A stretch of DNA of 64,000 nucleotides. Source: Dehalococcoidia bacterium (GTDB lineage: Bacteria > Chloroflexota > Dehalococcoidia > SM23-28-2 > RBG-16-64-32). The position numbers and the translations under genes were made by a program. Location of the stretch: positions 62,001 through 126,000 of the forward strand of contig JAUSFE010000032.1 of the NCBI GenBank assembly GCA_030649945.1. Reading direction: 5' to 3'. Positions 35,690 through 43,029 of the stretch are shown here, in pieces. Numbering within the stretch: position 1 is the first letter of the stretch; each line of letters opens with the position of its first letter. The notes under the pieces are model-generated. The model did not search any database. It had not been told where the DNA came from and saw only the letters and a list, made by a program, of their open reading frames with translations.

Positions 35690-36852
35690 GGATTGGGTTC
35701 GACGCGACGGTCCTCGCGCCCGGGACACGGTTGACGGGAGGGGGAGAGTACGCGGCGCACCTGTTGCGCGCCCTGGCGGCCACAGACAGGGATGACAGCT
35801 ACGTTCTGTATGGCCCGCCCGGGATGACGCGGCCGGGGGATATCCCGGGTTCGATGGAGTGGCGCCAATTGTCACGCGGGCGGTTCGGCAAGCTGTCGGC
35901 TTTGTACAACCATCTGTTCAACTTGCCGCGCCAGGTACGGGGGGACCGCATCGACGTGTTCCACGCGCCGACGGTGCATACACGCCCGTCCATGCCGCCG
36001 GCTCCGCGAGGGTTGGGCTGCCCGATCGTTGTCACAGTGCACGACCTGATCCCGATCACGTTTTACGAGGCTAATGGTCAGGCTCTACCGCTCAGGATGC
36101 GCACGTTCTACAAGTGGAACCTGCGGCGTGCGCTGAGAGCGGACCACATCATAACGGTTTCCGAGACGTCGAAGGCGGAGATCGTCCGCTTTGCCGGCAT
36201 CCCCGGCGAACGGGTGAGCGCGATCTACAACGGAGCCGGCCGGCCCTGCACAACGGGCGACGAAGAGAAATCGCTCAACCGGCTTGGCGTACGTCGTCCC
36301 TTCATCCTGTTCGTCGGATCATGGGAGCCGCGCAAGAATCTGCGGCGGCTGCTTGAGGGATTTGACTCAGCGGGGCGCGATGGTCTCGACGCGGACCTCG
36401 TACTGATCGTGGAGCGGGAGTCGGGCCACGCAGCGGAAATCCTCCGGTATGCAAGGACCCTCGGGTGCCACGACCGGCTCACCTTCCTGCATTCGATAAG
36501 TGATAGCGACGTCTGGGCACTCTACCGGCAAGCGGAGATGCTGGCTTACCCTTCGCTGTATGAGGGGTTCGGGCTGCCACCGGTGCAGGCGATGACTTGC
36601 GGCACGCCGGTGGTCTCATCGCCCAACGGGGCGCTGCGCGAGGTGCTGGGGGAGGCTGCCCTGTACATCGATCCGCTGGAGCCGGGTTCCATCGCCACCG
36701 GGCTGCTGGAAGTGAGCAGAGACGCCGGGCTGCGGCGGCGGCTTTCGCAGGCCGGGATCGAGCAGGCGAGACGATACTCCTGGGAAGAGACGGCACGGCA
36801 GACGGCAGCGGTGTACCATGCGCTGGCAGGGAAGGCAGAGCATGAGGCCTGA
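35686..36852 (+). CDS. Family 4 glycosyltransferase (mannosyltransferase-like)
   Basis: A 388-residue protein starting MRIGFDATVLAPGTRLTGGGEYAAHLL, related to the GT4 at 33381 (shared VTVHDLIPI and FVGSWEPRKNLRRLLEGF). EX7E is in SLYEGFGLPPVQAMTCGTPVV, where the first Glu is kept and the second is replaced by Gln (VQAM); this may affect donor binding or catalysis. The start overlaps the previous stop by 4 bp. The 3' end overlaps the next gene by 11 bp. Confidence 0.86.
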   Translation: MRIGFDATVLAPGTRLTGGGEYAAHLLRALAATDRDDSYVLYGPPGMTRPGDIPGSMEWRQLSRGRFGKLSALYNHLFNLPRQVRGDRIDVFHAPTVHTRPSMPPAPRGLGCPIVVTVHDLIPITFYEANGQALPLRMRTFYKWNLRRALRADHIITVSETSKAEIVRFAGIPGERVSAIYNGAGRPCTTGDEEKSLNRLGVRRPFILFVGSWEPRKNLRRLLEGFDSAGRDGLDADLVLIVERESGHAAEILRYARTLGCHDRLTFLHSISDSDVWALYRQAEMLAYPSLYEGFGLPPVQAMTCGTPVVSSPNGALREVLGEAALYIDPLEPGSIATGLLEVSRDAGLRRRLSQAGIEQARRYSWEETARQTAAVYHALAGKAEHEA

Positions 36853-37921
36853 GCCGAAGAAACGCCGAGGCAAGCGGAGGTGGGTGATCGGCGGAGCGGT
36901 GGCATTCCTGGCGCTCGCCGGGCTGGGCCTGTTCAACTCCCTGGCCTCAAGCGACGATCATCCACGGCAGGGGGCGGAGGCGACGCCGATCATGACGCCG
37001 GATCCATCGCTGCCGCCCACGGTGTTCGCCTACTTCTACTACTGGTACGGCCTTCCGGACGGCACGCACAGCGGCGCCTTGAGCGACCGTCCGGCGGAGC
37101 CCGACTCGAGCTACGAGAACGTCGCCTGGTTCAAGAAGCAGTTCCGCGACATGAACGAGGCGGGCGTGGATGTTGCGCTCGCCGTCTACTGGGGCGACCG
37201 TGAGCCATCGAGCGACGTCGGAGTCGCCAACATGGGTATCGCCGCTCAGGAGATGCGGGCGGCTAGTGAAGAGCCGCCCGGGGTTGGGATGTTCCTCGAT
37301 ACAGGCGCCATCGGGCAGTGGCCGAAGGGCCAGCGTGATCTCCGGAAACCGGAGAACCGGGACCGCGCGTACGGGATGATTCATACGTTCTTCTCGACCC
37401 TGCCCCGGAGCGAGTGGGCGCTGGTCAGAGAGCGACCGGTGATCTGGCTCTGGGGCGCCTATTTCGACATTAAGTTTGACCAGGCGTTCTTCGATTACGT
37501 TTACAGCCAGTTCAACGCGGACTTCGGCGTACGCCCATACATAGTCGGTGAGTATAGCTGGCGCGTGAGCCCGTCCACGGGGGAGCCGATCGCCATCGAT
37601 GACCTTTACCTCTGGGGCGCGTCGCTCGAGGGATTCCGCGACGTTGGCGTCAACGTGGCGGAAGTAGGTCCGGGATACGACGAGCGAGAGCTGCCGGGGC
37701 CGGGTCGGTCGGGCCGCTACGCGGAGCGGGAGAACGGCGCTTACTACCGGCGGCACTTCCGGTCCGCGATCGACTCCGGCAAGCGGTTCATTGCCATCGA
37801 GACATGGAATGAGTTCCACGAGGCGAGTGACATCGCAGATTCGATTGAGTTCGGGCGGACGTACATCGAGCTGACGCGGGAGCTCGTGGACGAGTTCAGG
37901 ACGGCAGCGGGAGGGGACTGA
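36842..37921 (+). CDS. Membrane-anchored or secreted DUF5010/GH-like glycosidase
   Basis: A 359-residue protein with a Lys/Arg-rich N-terminus followed by a hydrophobic segment (RRWVIGGAVAFLALAGLGLFN), a signal anchor. The extracytoplasmic part starts VFAYFYYWYG, contains DVALAVYWGDREPS, and ends with IETWNEFHEASDIADS, a TIM-barrel catalytic-end motif like that of GH99/DUF5010 proteins. It is a distant relative of the protein at 7343. The ATG at 36842 lies inside the preceding GT4 gene. It could trim or anchor the exported glycan (inference). Confidence 0.75.
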   Translation: MRPEPKKRRGKRRWVIGGAVAFLALAGLGLFNSLASSDDHPRQGAEATPIMTPDPSLPPTVFAYFYYWYGLPDGTHSGALSDRPAEPDSSYENVAWFKKQFRDMNEAGVDVALAVYWGDREPSSDVGVANMGIAAQEMRAASEEPPGVGMFLDTGAIGQWPKGQRDLRKPENRDRAYGMIHTFFSTLPRSEWALVRERPVIWLWGAYFDIKFDQAFFDYVYSQFNADFGVRPYIVGEYSWRVSPSTGEPIAIDDLYLWGASLEGFRDVGVNVAEVGPGYDERELPGPGRSGRYAERENGAYYRRHFRSAIDSGKRFIAIETWNEFHEASDIADSIEFGRTYIELTRELVDEFRTAAGGD

Positions 37922-38673
37922 TGACAGGGGGAGCACTGCAGCGCTGGCGACTGAAAGAGATCGAAGCGCATTTCGCAACCTGGGGGCTGGATCGCGGCGG
38001 CCGATCGTACCTGCGTTTCCAAGGCGAGCGATACGTTTGGCTGCTGGCATGCGCTGGCCGTATCGTCGAGCAACTGCGTGGTGAGCACCCCGGGCAACCG
38101 GTGCGAATCCTCGACGTCGGCGCCGCCTACCAGACAGAGCTGATACGCCAGTGGCCCGGCGTCGTCGTCGATACTGTCGGGTTCGCGGATGACCGGTTCT
38201 CCACCCGGCAGGGCGAGCGGCACTTCGAATTCGACCTGAACGACGCGCAATACCCGGACCGCCGGATCACGATGGAACCACACGAACTGGTTGTTATGGC
38301 GGAGGTCATCGAGCACCTTTACACATCCCCGAAGCTGGTGCTTTCGTGTATAGCCTCCTGGTTGCAGCCCGGAGGCTACTTGATCGTCCAGACGCCCAAC
38401 GCCGTGTCACTGCGGCGGCGGATCAAAATGCTGCTCGGCCGTCACCCCTACGAGATGATCCGCGAGACCCGGATGAACCCCGGGCATTTCCGTGAGTACA
38501 CCACGGCGGAACTGAAACGGGCGGCAGCCGCCGCGGGGTTCCAGGTGGTGGAATGCACGGTGCACAACTACTTCGGGCACGAGGGCCTGCTCGGACGCAC
38601 ATACAACGGCGTCAGCCGCGTCCTGCCGCCGTTCTTGAAGGACGGCATCACGATCTGTCTGCGCAAGACGTAG
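37921..38673 (+). CDS. Class I SAM-dependent methyltransferase
   Basis: A 250-residue methyltransferase. VRILDVGAAYQTELI is motif I, VMAEVIEHLYTSP is the usual motif IV, and LQPGGYLIVQTPNAVSLRRR is the post-motif strand found in sugar and ubiquinone-type methyltransferases. It is unrelated at the N-terminus to the three CmoB-like paralogues. Its start overlaps the previous stop (TGATG). It is the last gene of the long operon and is followed by a strong hairpin terminator. Confidence 0.85.
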   Translation: MTGGALQRWRLKEIEAHFATWGLDRGGRSYLRFQGERYVWLLACAGRIVEQLRGEHPGQPVRILDVGAAYQTELIRQWPGVVVDTVGFADDRFSTRQGERHFEFDLNDAQYPDRRITMEPHELVVMAEVIEHLYTSPKLVLSCIASWLQPGGYLIVQTPNAVSLRRRIKMLLGRHPYEMIRETRMNPGHFREYTTAELKRAAAAAGFQVVECTVHNYFGHEGLLGRTYNGVSRVLPPFLKDGITICLRKT

Positions 38674-38700
38674 CACATCGCCCGGGCCAAGCCAAACAAA

Positions 38701-38726
38701 GAGGGCGGAGCGAGTGCTCCGCCCTC
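38701..38726. terminator. Bidirectional rho-independent terminator
   Basis: An 11-bp perfect stem (38701-38711 with 38716-38726) with a GAGT loop lies between two convergent genes. TTCT follows on the plus strand, and on the minus strand the stem is followed by TTTGTTTGG, so it can serve both directions. Confidence 0.85.
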
Positions 38727-38747
38727 TTCTGGTTGCGGCAGTTTCGC

Positions 38748-39872
38748 CTATAGCGCGTTGACGTTAGCGATCAGGATGTCGAGCAGCGGCTTCGCCAGCA
38801 GCTGCGAGTCGCAGTCGATGATGTGGTCATTGCTGTCCGGAGACGATGGGCACCCGTTCATCTGGTCACGAATGTCGTTGAGGGCATCAAGGGCGTAACC
38901 CTTAAAGATGTCGCTGACGCCTGTGAGGCCGAAGGCGTCGAAGAGGACCGTGTAGAAGAGGAACTGCTCGGCGCCGTCCAGGTCGTCCAGCATAGACTGC
39001 TTCATGTTCACATTCTTGAAGTCGGTGCTAGCCAGGCTGTCGATCACTGCCTGGAACCACTCGACGTCTGCCCCGTCTTTGATGAAGTCGTCGTCAGAAT
39101 CCGGATCGAGCGGGTTCGTCCCCCAATCGACCTCCAGCCCGTCCGTCAGCCCATCATTGTCGGTGTCCGAGTCCAGCGGCAGTGTCCCGTAGACGTTGAC
39201 TTCATCTCCGTCGTTCAGGCCGTCGTCATCGCTATCCGGATCGAATGGGTCCGTCCCAAAGAATAGCTCTTCGCCGTCGTTGAGGCCGTCATCGTCGATG
39301 TCGGCGTCCAGCGGGTCCAGGCCGAAGAGCACCTCTACACCATCCGAAAGCCCATCGCCGTCAGTGTCTTGGTCCAGCGGGTCGGTACCCAGGCCCACCT
39401 CATCGCCGTCGTTCAGGCCATCGTTGTCGGTGTCCGGGTCGAGCGGCAGCGTGCCCAGCGCGACCTCGTCGCCGTCGTTCAGGCCGTCGTCGTCACTGTC
39501 CGCATCGAGCGGGTTCGTGCCCACGAGGAACTCGACGCCGTCCGTCAGACCGTCGTCGTCACTGTCCGCGTCGTACGGGTCTGTCCCGAAGAACACCTCG
39601 AGGCCATCGTTGAGGCCGTCATCGTCGATGTCGGCGTCAGTAGGATCCAGGCCGTACAATACCTCCACGCCATCCGGGATTCCGTCACCGTCCGTGTCCG
39701 CGTTGTTCGGATCGGTGCCGTAGATCCCGGTTTCGTCCGCGTCCTGCAGTCCATCTCCGTCTGTATCAGCAGCAAGCACGGACGATGCACCCGCGGCAAG
39801 GAAAACAGTCAGGGCTACTAAGGAGGCAAACCCCATGGCAGCAAGGGGTCTGAAGAACGTAGGCAATCGCAT
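38748..39872 (-). CDS. Secreted thrombospondin type 3 repeat protein with Cys-pair C-terminal domain
   Basis: A 374-residue protein with a signal peptide (about residues 1-34, ending SSVLAA). Eleven Ca-binding repeats of the DTDGDGLQD / DSDDDGLND type follow with a period of about 20 residues and linkers such as YGLDPTDA. The final 90 residues are helical and end with NGCPSSPDSNDHIIDC, matching the end of the delta-60 protein at 17444. SARP-type site G lies upstream. Such proteins are rigid Ca-dependent surface or matrix proteins; here it may hold the glycan layer together (inference). Confidence 0.88.
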   Translation of the reverse strand: MRLPTFFRPLAAMGFASLVALTVFLAAGASSVLAADTDGDGLQDADETGIYGTDPNNADTDGDGIPDGVEVLYGLDPTDADIDDDGLNDGLEVFFGTDPYDADSDDDGLTDGVEFLVGTNPLDADSDDDGLNDGDEVALGTLPLDPDTDNDGLNDGDEVGLGTDPLDQDTDGDGLSDGVEVLFGLDPLDADIDDDGLNDGEELFFGTDPFDPDSDDDGLNDGDEVNVYGTLPLDSDTDNDGLTDGLEVDWGTNPLDPDSDDDFIKDGADVEWFQAVIDSLASTDFKNVNMKQSMLDDLDGAEQFLFYTVLFDAFGLTGVSDIFKGYALDALNDIRDQMNGCPSSPDSNDHIIDCDSQLLAKPLLDILIANVNAL

Positions 39873-39937
39873 AGTGTGCTCCTTCCCGAGACATGCGCTA
39901 AGCCGGAATAGTCCAGCTATCTTGCTCGATCGGCGTA

Positions 39938-39969
39938 ACGATATGACCGAACGGTTAATAACTGGTTAA
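39938..39969 (-). promoter_or_regulatory. SARP-type operator/promoter, site G
   Basis: On the minus strand TTAAC boxes lie at 39969-39965 and 39958-39954 and TATCGT at 39943-39938, again with 11-bp and 15-bp offsets. It precedes the thrombospondin-repeat gene by about 66 bp. Confidence 0.78.
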
Positions 39970-40142
39970 ATCGCGTCGTCTCGGTTTCCGAGTCGCAGAT
40001 CCTATTGGTCGTTCGGGCCGAGGCGGCGCCAAACCGCAGTTAACCGCCGGCAATTTCGCGGTGCCCGTGTCCATCGCTTTACATCTATGTGCCAATTAGG
40101 GAAAATCAGCACCGTCATCACGCGCCGAGAAGGGAGCATCTA

Positions 40143-41294
40143 TTGCGGCATCTACTGAAGGCCTTTGCATTCGTCGTCGTCCTGTCCGCAGTTGCGCTGC
40201 TGGGGGCTTCCGGTTCAACATCAGCCCAGGCCGCGACGTGCGAGGATGGGATGCAGCCCAGCGGAGCGATTTACCGCATTTGCATGCCGGACACGTGGAA
40301 CGGCGATCTCATGGTCTGGGCGCACGGTTACGTGGATCCGCAGGAGCCTGTCGCAATACCTGAGGGACAGCTCACTCTGCCCGACGGCACCTCCCTCATC
40401 GACATCGCGACCGGCCTGGACTTCGCGTTCGCGACGACGAGCTACCGGTACAACGGCCTCGTGGTCCCGTGGGGGGTGCAGGATGTCGTGCAACTGGTCG
40501 GCATCTTCGAGCGGTTGAAGGGGCCGGCTGACAAGGTAATCCTGGTCGGCGCTTCCGAAGGCGGGTTCATCACCGCCCTGGCCGTGGAGAACTACCCGCA
40601 GGTCTTCGATGGCGGGATAGCGGCGTGTGGACCGGTGGGGGATTTCCGAAAGCAGGTAGACTACTTCGGCGACTTCCGCGTCGTCTTCGACTACTTCTTC
40701 CCAAGCGTCATCCCGGCTGGTACGGGTCCGGAAATCCCGCAGGAAGTCATCGACAACTGGGATAGCACTTACGTTCCAGCGATCCGCGCGGCAATGGCGT
40801 CAGACTGGCACAAGGTGCAGCAGTTGATCGAGGTGACAGGCGCTCCGGTGAACCCGAACGACCTGCGCACGATCGACCAGACTGTGATGGGGCTCCTCTG
40901 GTACAACGTGCATGCTACCAACGACGCCATCGCCAAGCTCTACGGCAACCCATACGACAACATGACCAGGGTCTACTCCGGCTCTGATGACGATACCGCC
41001 CTAAACGCAGGCGTCCGCCGGTTCGCCGCCGATCCAATCCCCCTCCTGGCGATGAACGTGTACTTCAAGACCACCGGGAACCTCGACTCTCCGCTTGTCA
41101 CACTGCACACAAGCGGCGATCCAATAGTCCCCTCGTGGCATGAAGCCCTGTACCGCGCGAAGGCTCTGGCCAACGGTTCCCTGTTCGAGCACTTCAACGT
41201 GCCGGTTGACCGCTATGGCCACTGCAACTTCAAGGCCGGGGAGGCTCTCATCTCGCTGCTGATCCTGCAAGTGCTCATCGCGATAAACGGCTAG
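40143..41294 (+). CDS. Secreted alpha/beta hydrolase
   Basis: A 383-residue exported hydrolase. The TTG start at 40143 follows AAGGGAG by 6 nt and opens directly into a signal peptide (RHLLKAFAFVVVLSAVALLGASG, cut near SAQA); a GTG at 40089 would add 18 residues. The oxyanion segment is LMVWAHGY, the nucleophile elbow VGASEGGF holds the Ser, and the C-terminal VDRYGHCNF holds the catalytic His. Substrate is unknown; esterase or lipase-type activity on an exported product is plausible. A lone TTAAC box at 40040 lies upstream but lacks a partner. Last intact gene of the island. Confidence 0.82.
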   Translation: MRHLLKAFAFVVVLSAVALLGASGSTSAQAATCEDGMQPSGAIYRICMPDTWNGDLMVWAHGYVDPQEPVAIPEGQLTLPDGTSLIDIATGLDFAFATTSYRYNGLVVPWGVQDVVQLVGIFERLKGPADKVILVGASEGGFITALAVENYPQVFDGGIAACGPVGDFRKQVDYFGDFRVVFDYFFPSVIPAGTGPEIPQEVIDNWDSTYVPAIRAAMASDWHKVQQLIEVTGAPVNPNDLRTIDQTVMGLLWYNVHATNDAIAKLYGNPYDNMTRVYSGSDDDTALNAGVRRFAADPIPLLAMNVYFKTTGNLDSPLVTLHTSGDPIVPSWHEALYRAKALANGSLFEHFNVPVDRYGHCNFKAGEALISLLILQVLIAING

Positions 41295-41336
41295 ACCCCC
41301 GTCGAGGGGATGAATGCGGCGCCGGGCCAGCACATC

Positions 41337-41564
41337 TGCCGTGAGCTTGCCATCCTCATCGATGAATAGCAGGTCGAGCGACTGACCGGCCAGGGGCACC
41401 TCGCGACCGATCGGGAGAAGGGGCGACGCCGTTGGGTCGACTTCATCCAGCGAGATCAGCTCCGGCTGGCGTTCCAACAGGTCCTGCAGGATCCGTTCGT
41501 TGGGGTACGGCTCCTCCGTCAGGATCTCGGCCTCTTGTTTTCCCATCAGCGCCAGTCTCGGCAT
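41337..41564 (-). pseudogene. Truncated N-terminal fragment of a PD-(D/E)XK-like nuclease protein
   Basis: From MPRLALMGKQ the reading frame gives about 76 residues with the pattern of a conserved bacterial protein (NERILQDLLERQPELI, then LDLLFIDEDGKLT). In intact homologues, as I recall them, this continues into a VEVK active-site motif and a PD-(D/E)XK nuclease core. Here the similarity stops at about 41337, just before that motif, and the frame runs on antisense to the hydrolase gene. It is a broken gene at the island edge. Confidence 0.55.
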
Positions 41565-41629
41565 CGCGATGACACTTATGGTCTGTGGACGTATAGAATG
41601 CAAGGTGAAAGCGTTCTCGTTGGGAACTC

Positions 41630-41850
41630 ATGTCCAGCGAGAGCGACGTCAAGCGCCGTTTCGGGCACCGCCTGCGCGTGCTGCGGCAGGCGCGAGACCT
41701 GTCGCAAGAGGAACTCGCCTTCAAGGCGGGCCTGCAAGGACCTATGTGAGCTCTACAGAGAGGGGCGAGCGCAACATCGCGCTCGTGAACATAGGGAAGC
41801 TGGCAGTCGCCCTGGAGACCGACCTGGCGGAGCTGTTCCAGGATCTGTAG
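41630..41850 (+). pseudogene. Frameshifted XRE-family helix-turn-helix regulator
   Basis: The start MSSESDVKRRFGHRLRVLRQ...LSQEELAFKAGL is a typical XRE helix-turn-helix opening. After LQ the frame hits a stop, while the continuation RTYVSSTERGERNI...LAVALETDLAELFQDL is found in another frame. One missing base at about 41734-41737 explains it. The complete product would be about 73 residues. It is either a recent pseudogene or a sequencing error. It sits between the broken nuclease gene and tRNA-Asp, a usual place for element-borne regulators. Confidence 0.65.
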
Positions 41851-41933
41851 CCGCGGCTAGGCGCTATACCTGTCTCTTCGGCGCGGATGGAGGCCCCGCT
41901 TGGGCCGGACCCCAGCGATCCATCGTTAGTTAT

Positions 41934-41949
41934 TGGCGACCCCGATGGG
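41934..41949 (+). repeat. Right copy of the tRNA-Asp 3'-end direct repeat
   Basis: The terminal 16 nt of tRNA-Asp, identical and co-oriented with 6751-6766. The flanking bases differ at once on both sides. Interpreted as the attachment core inside the intact tRNA gene. Confidence 0.6.
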
Positions 41950-42009
41950 ATTCGAACCCACGATCTCCACCGTGACAGGGTGGCATGTTAACCGCTACAC
42001 CACGGGGCC
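41934..42009 (-). tRNA. tRNA-Asp(GTC)
   Basis: The minus strand folds into a complete 76-nt tRNA with encoded CCA. The acceptor stem is GGCCCCG paired with CGGGGTC (one G-U pair), the anticodon loop reads CTGTCAC with anticodon GTC, and the T-arm has the TTCGAAT loop; the discriminator is G. It forms the right boundary of the glycan island: its last 16 nt recur at 6751-6766. Confidence 0.97.
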
Positions 42010-42155
42010 GCAGGCGCTCCAGGCAACGAAACATCCATCCCAGAGCGTCTTCATTCTAGGGCAGCAGCCCCGGCGGGTCAACAGCACAGACGATGGCGCC
42101 AGAAGCGCCGCCCCGCTATAATGCAGGCGACTTGATGATGGAAGCGAGAGGTTAA

Positions 42156-42476
42156 TTGCCCAGGAAGTACCACCGGCCGCCGGCCGCCAAACGGCGCAAG
42201 AGCAAGAAGGCCCCCTCACCCCAGGTATTCGCGCCGCTGCCGGAAACGGGAAACGGCGGCGCGCCCTTCGCCCCGGCGGAATCGGCGCCGGTAGCCTCGG
42301 CGGCGCCCCTGTCCGCGGCCGCGGAGCCGCGGCGGGCCGGCAGCGCTCCGGGACAGCTCGCCGGCAAGCACATCTTGAAGGACTACAGCTACGTGCGCGC
42401 GGAGGTGGTCCGCATCGTGCTGGTCGCCGGCTTCCTCATCGTCAGCTTGATCGTCACGGCCATCCTGCGCAACTAG
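42156..42476 (+). CDS. Small single-span membrane protein
   Basis: A 106-residue protein with a Lys/Arg-rich N-terminus (PRKYHRPPAAKRRKSKK), a Pro/Ala-rich linker of about 50 residues, and a single membrane helix near the C-terminus (VVRIVLVAGFLIVSLIVTAIL). The start is TTG with an AGAGG site about 6 nt upstream. No function can be assigned. The first gene outside the island on the tRNA side. Confidence 0.65.
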   Translation: MPRKYHRPPAAKRRKSKKAPSPQVFAPLPETGNGGAPFAPAESAPVASAAPLSAAAEPRRAGSAPGQLAGKHILKDYSYVRAEVVRIVLVAGFLIVSLIVTAILRN

Positions 42477-42527
42477 GCGGGCGCCGCCGCTGTCAGGCTG
42501 AAGGCGCGGCCCCCCAGGGAGCGCCGC

Positions 42528-43025
42528 TCAGTACCGGAGCCGGTTAACGGCCACGACCACGCCCACCAGCAGAGCTACGTATCCCATGAGGTCGCCTGTC
42601 GGGATGAGGGCGTAGCCGGCGGCGAGGTTGCGCACTGCGTAGGCGAGGACGACGCCGGCGGCGGCAGCGACCTGGAGCGGCGGGCCCGACTTGCGGTTCG
42701 TAGCGTAGCTGACCGGCTCCGCCACGCCGTAGCCCAGGCCGAGGCCGAGGAAGATGGCGAAGAAGCCGCCGATGCCGGGCAGGAGCAGCCCCCACAGGGC
42801 GCCCAGGCCGGCGCCGGCCATCAACGCCGCGCCCAGGCCGCGCAGGAGGTAGAGCGTCCCAATCTCGAACTGCGGCAGCTTGCGGCTGGGGGCGCAGGCG
42901 GGGCAGCGGGCGCCCACGTCCGTCATCACCACGCACCGGGGGCAGATGGGCGTGTCGCACCGCCCGCAGAGGAGCAGGGTCTCGACGTTCGCGTGGCGCG
43001 CGCAGTGGACGGGGGAAGAGGCCAA
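42528..43025 (-). CDS. Zinc-finger (B-box/zinc-ribbon-like) multi-span membrane protein
   Basis: About 165 residues. The N-terminus has a Cys/His cluster, HCARH...LLCGRCDTPICPRC...GARCPAC, like B-box or double zinc-ribbon domains. Four hydrophobic segments follow, for example LGAALMAGAGLGALWGLLL and VALLVGVVVAVNRL. The proposed TTG start lies 4 nt after the stop of the PHP gene; the longer upstream frame is antisense-like and unlikely. Function unknown. Confidence 0.65.
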   Translation of the reverse strand: MASSPVHCARHANVETLLLCGRCDTPICPRCVVMTDVGARCPACAPSRKLPQFEIGTLYLLRGLGAALMAGAGLGALWGLLLPGIGGFFAIFLGLGLGYGVAEPVSYATNRKSGPPLQVAAAAGVVLAYAVRNLAAGYALIPTGDLMGYVALLVGVVVAVNRLRY

Positions 43026-43029
43026 GGGA

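Noticed and set aside
38748-39872. The regular ~60-bp repeats could be read as a CRISPR or minisatellite array.
   Set aside because: The units translate to DxDxDG calcium-binding repeats in one long frame with a signal peptide, so they are protein repeats. No CRISPR-like repeat-spacer structure or cas gene was seen anywhere in the window.
40040-40044. A TTAAC box upstream of the secreted hydrolase as an eighth SARP operator.
   Set aside because: No second box lies 11 bp away (CAATT at the expected place) and no -10 hexamer stands at the fixed distance.
41933-42121. Plus-strand frame starting MATPMGFEPT over the tRNA-Asp gene.
   Set aside because: It is the well-known spurious translation of a tRNA gene read on the wrong strand.
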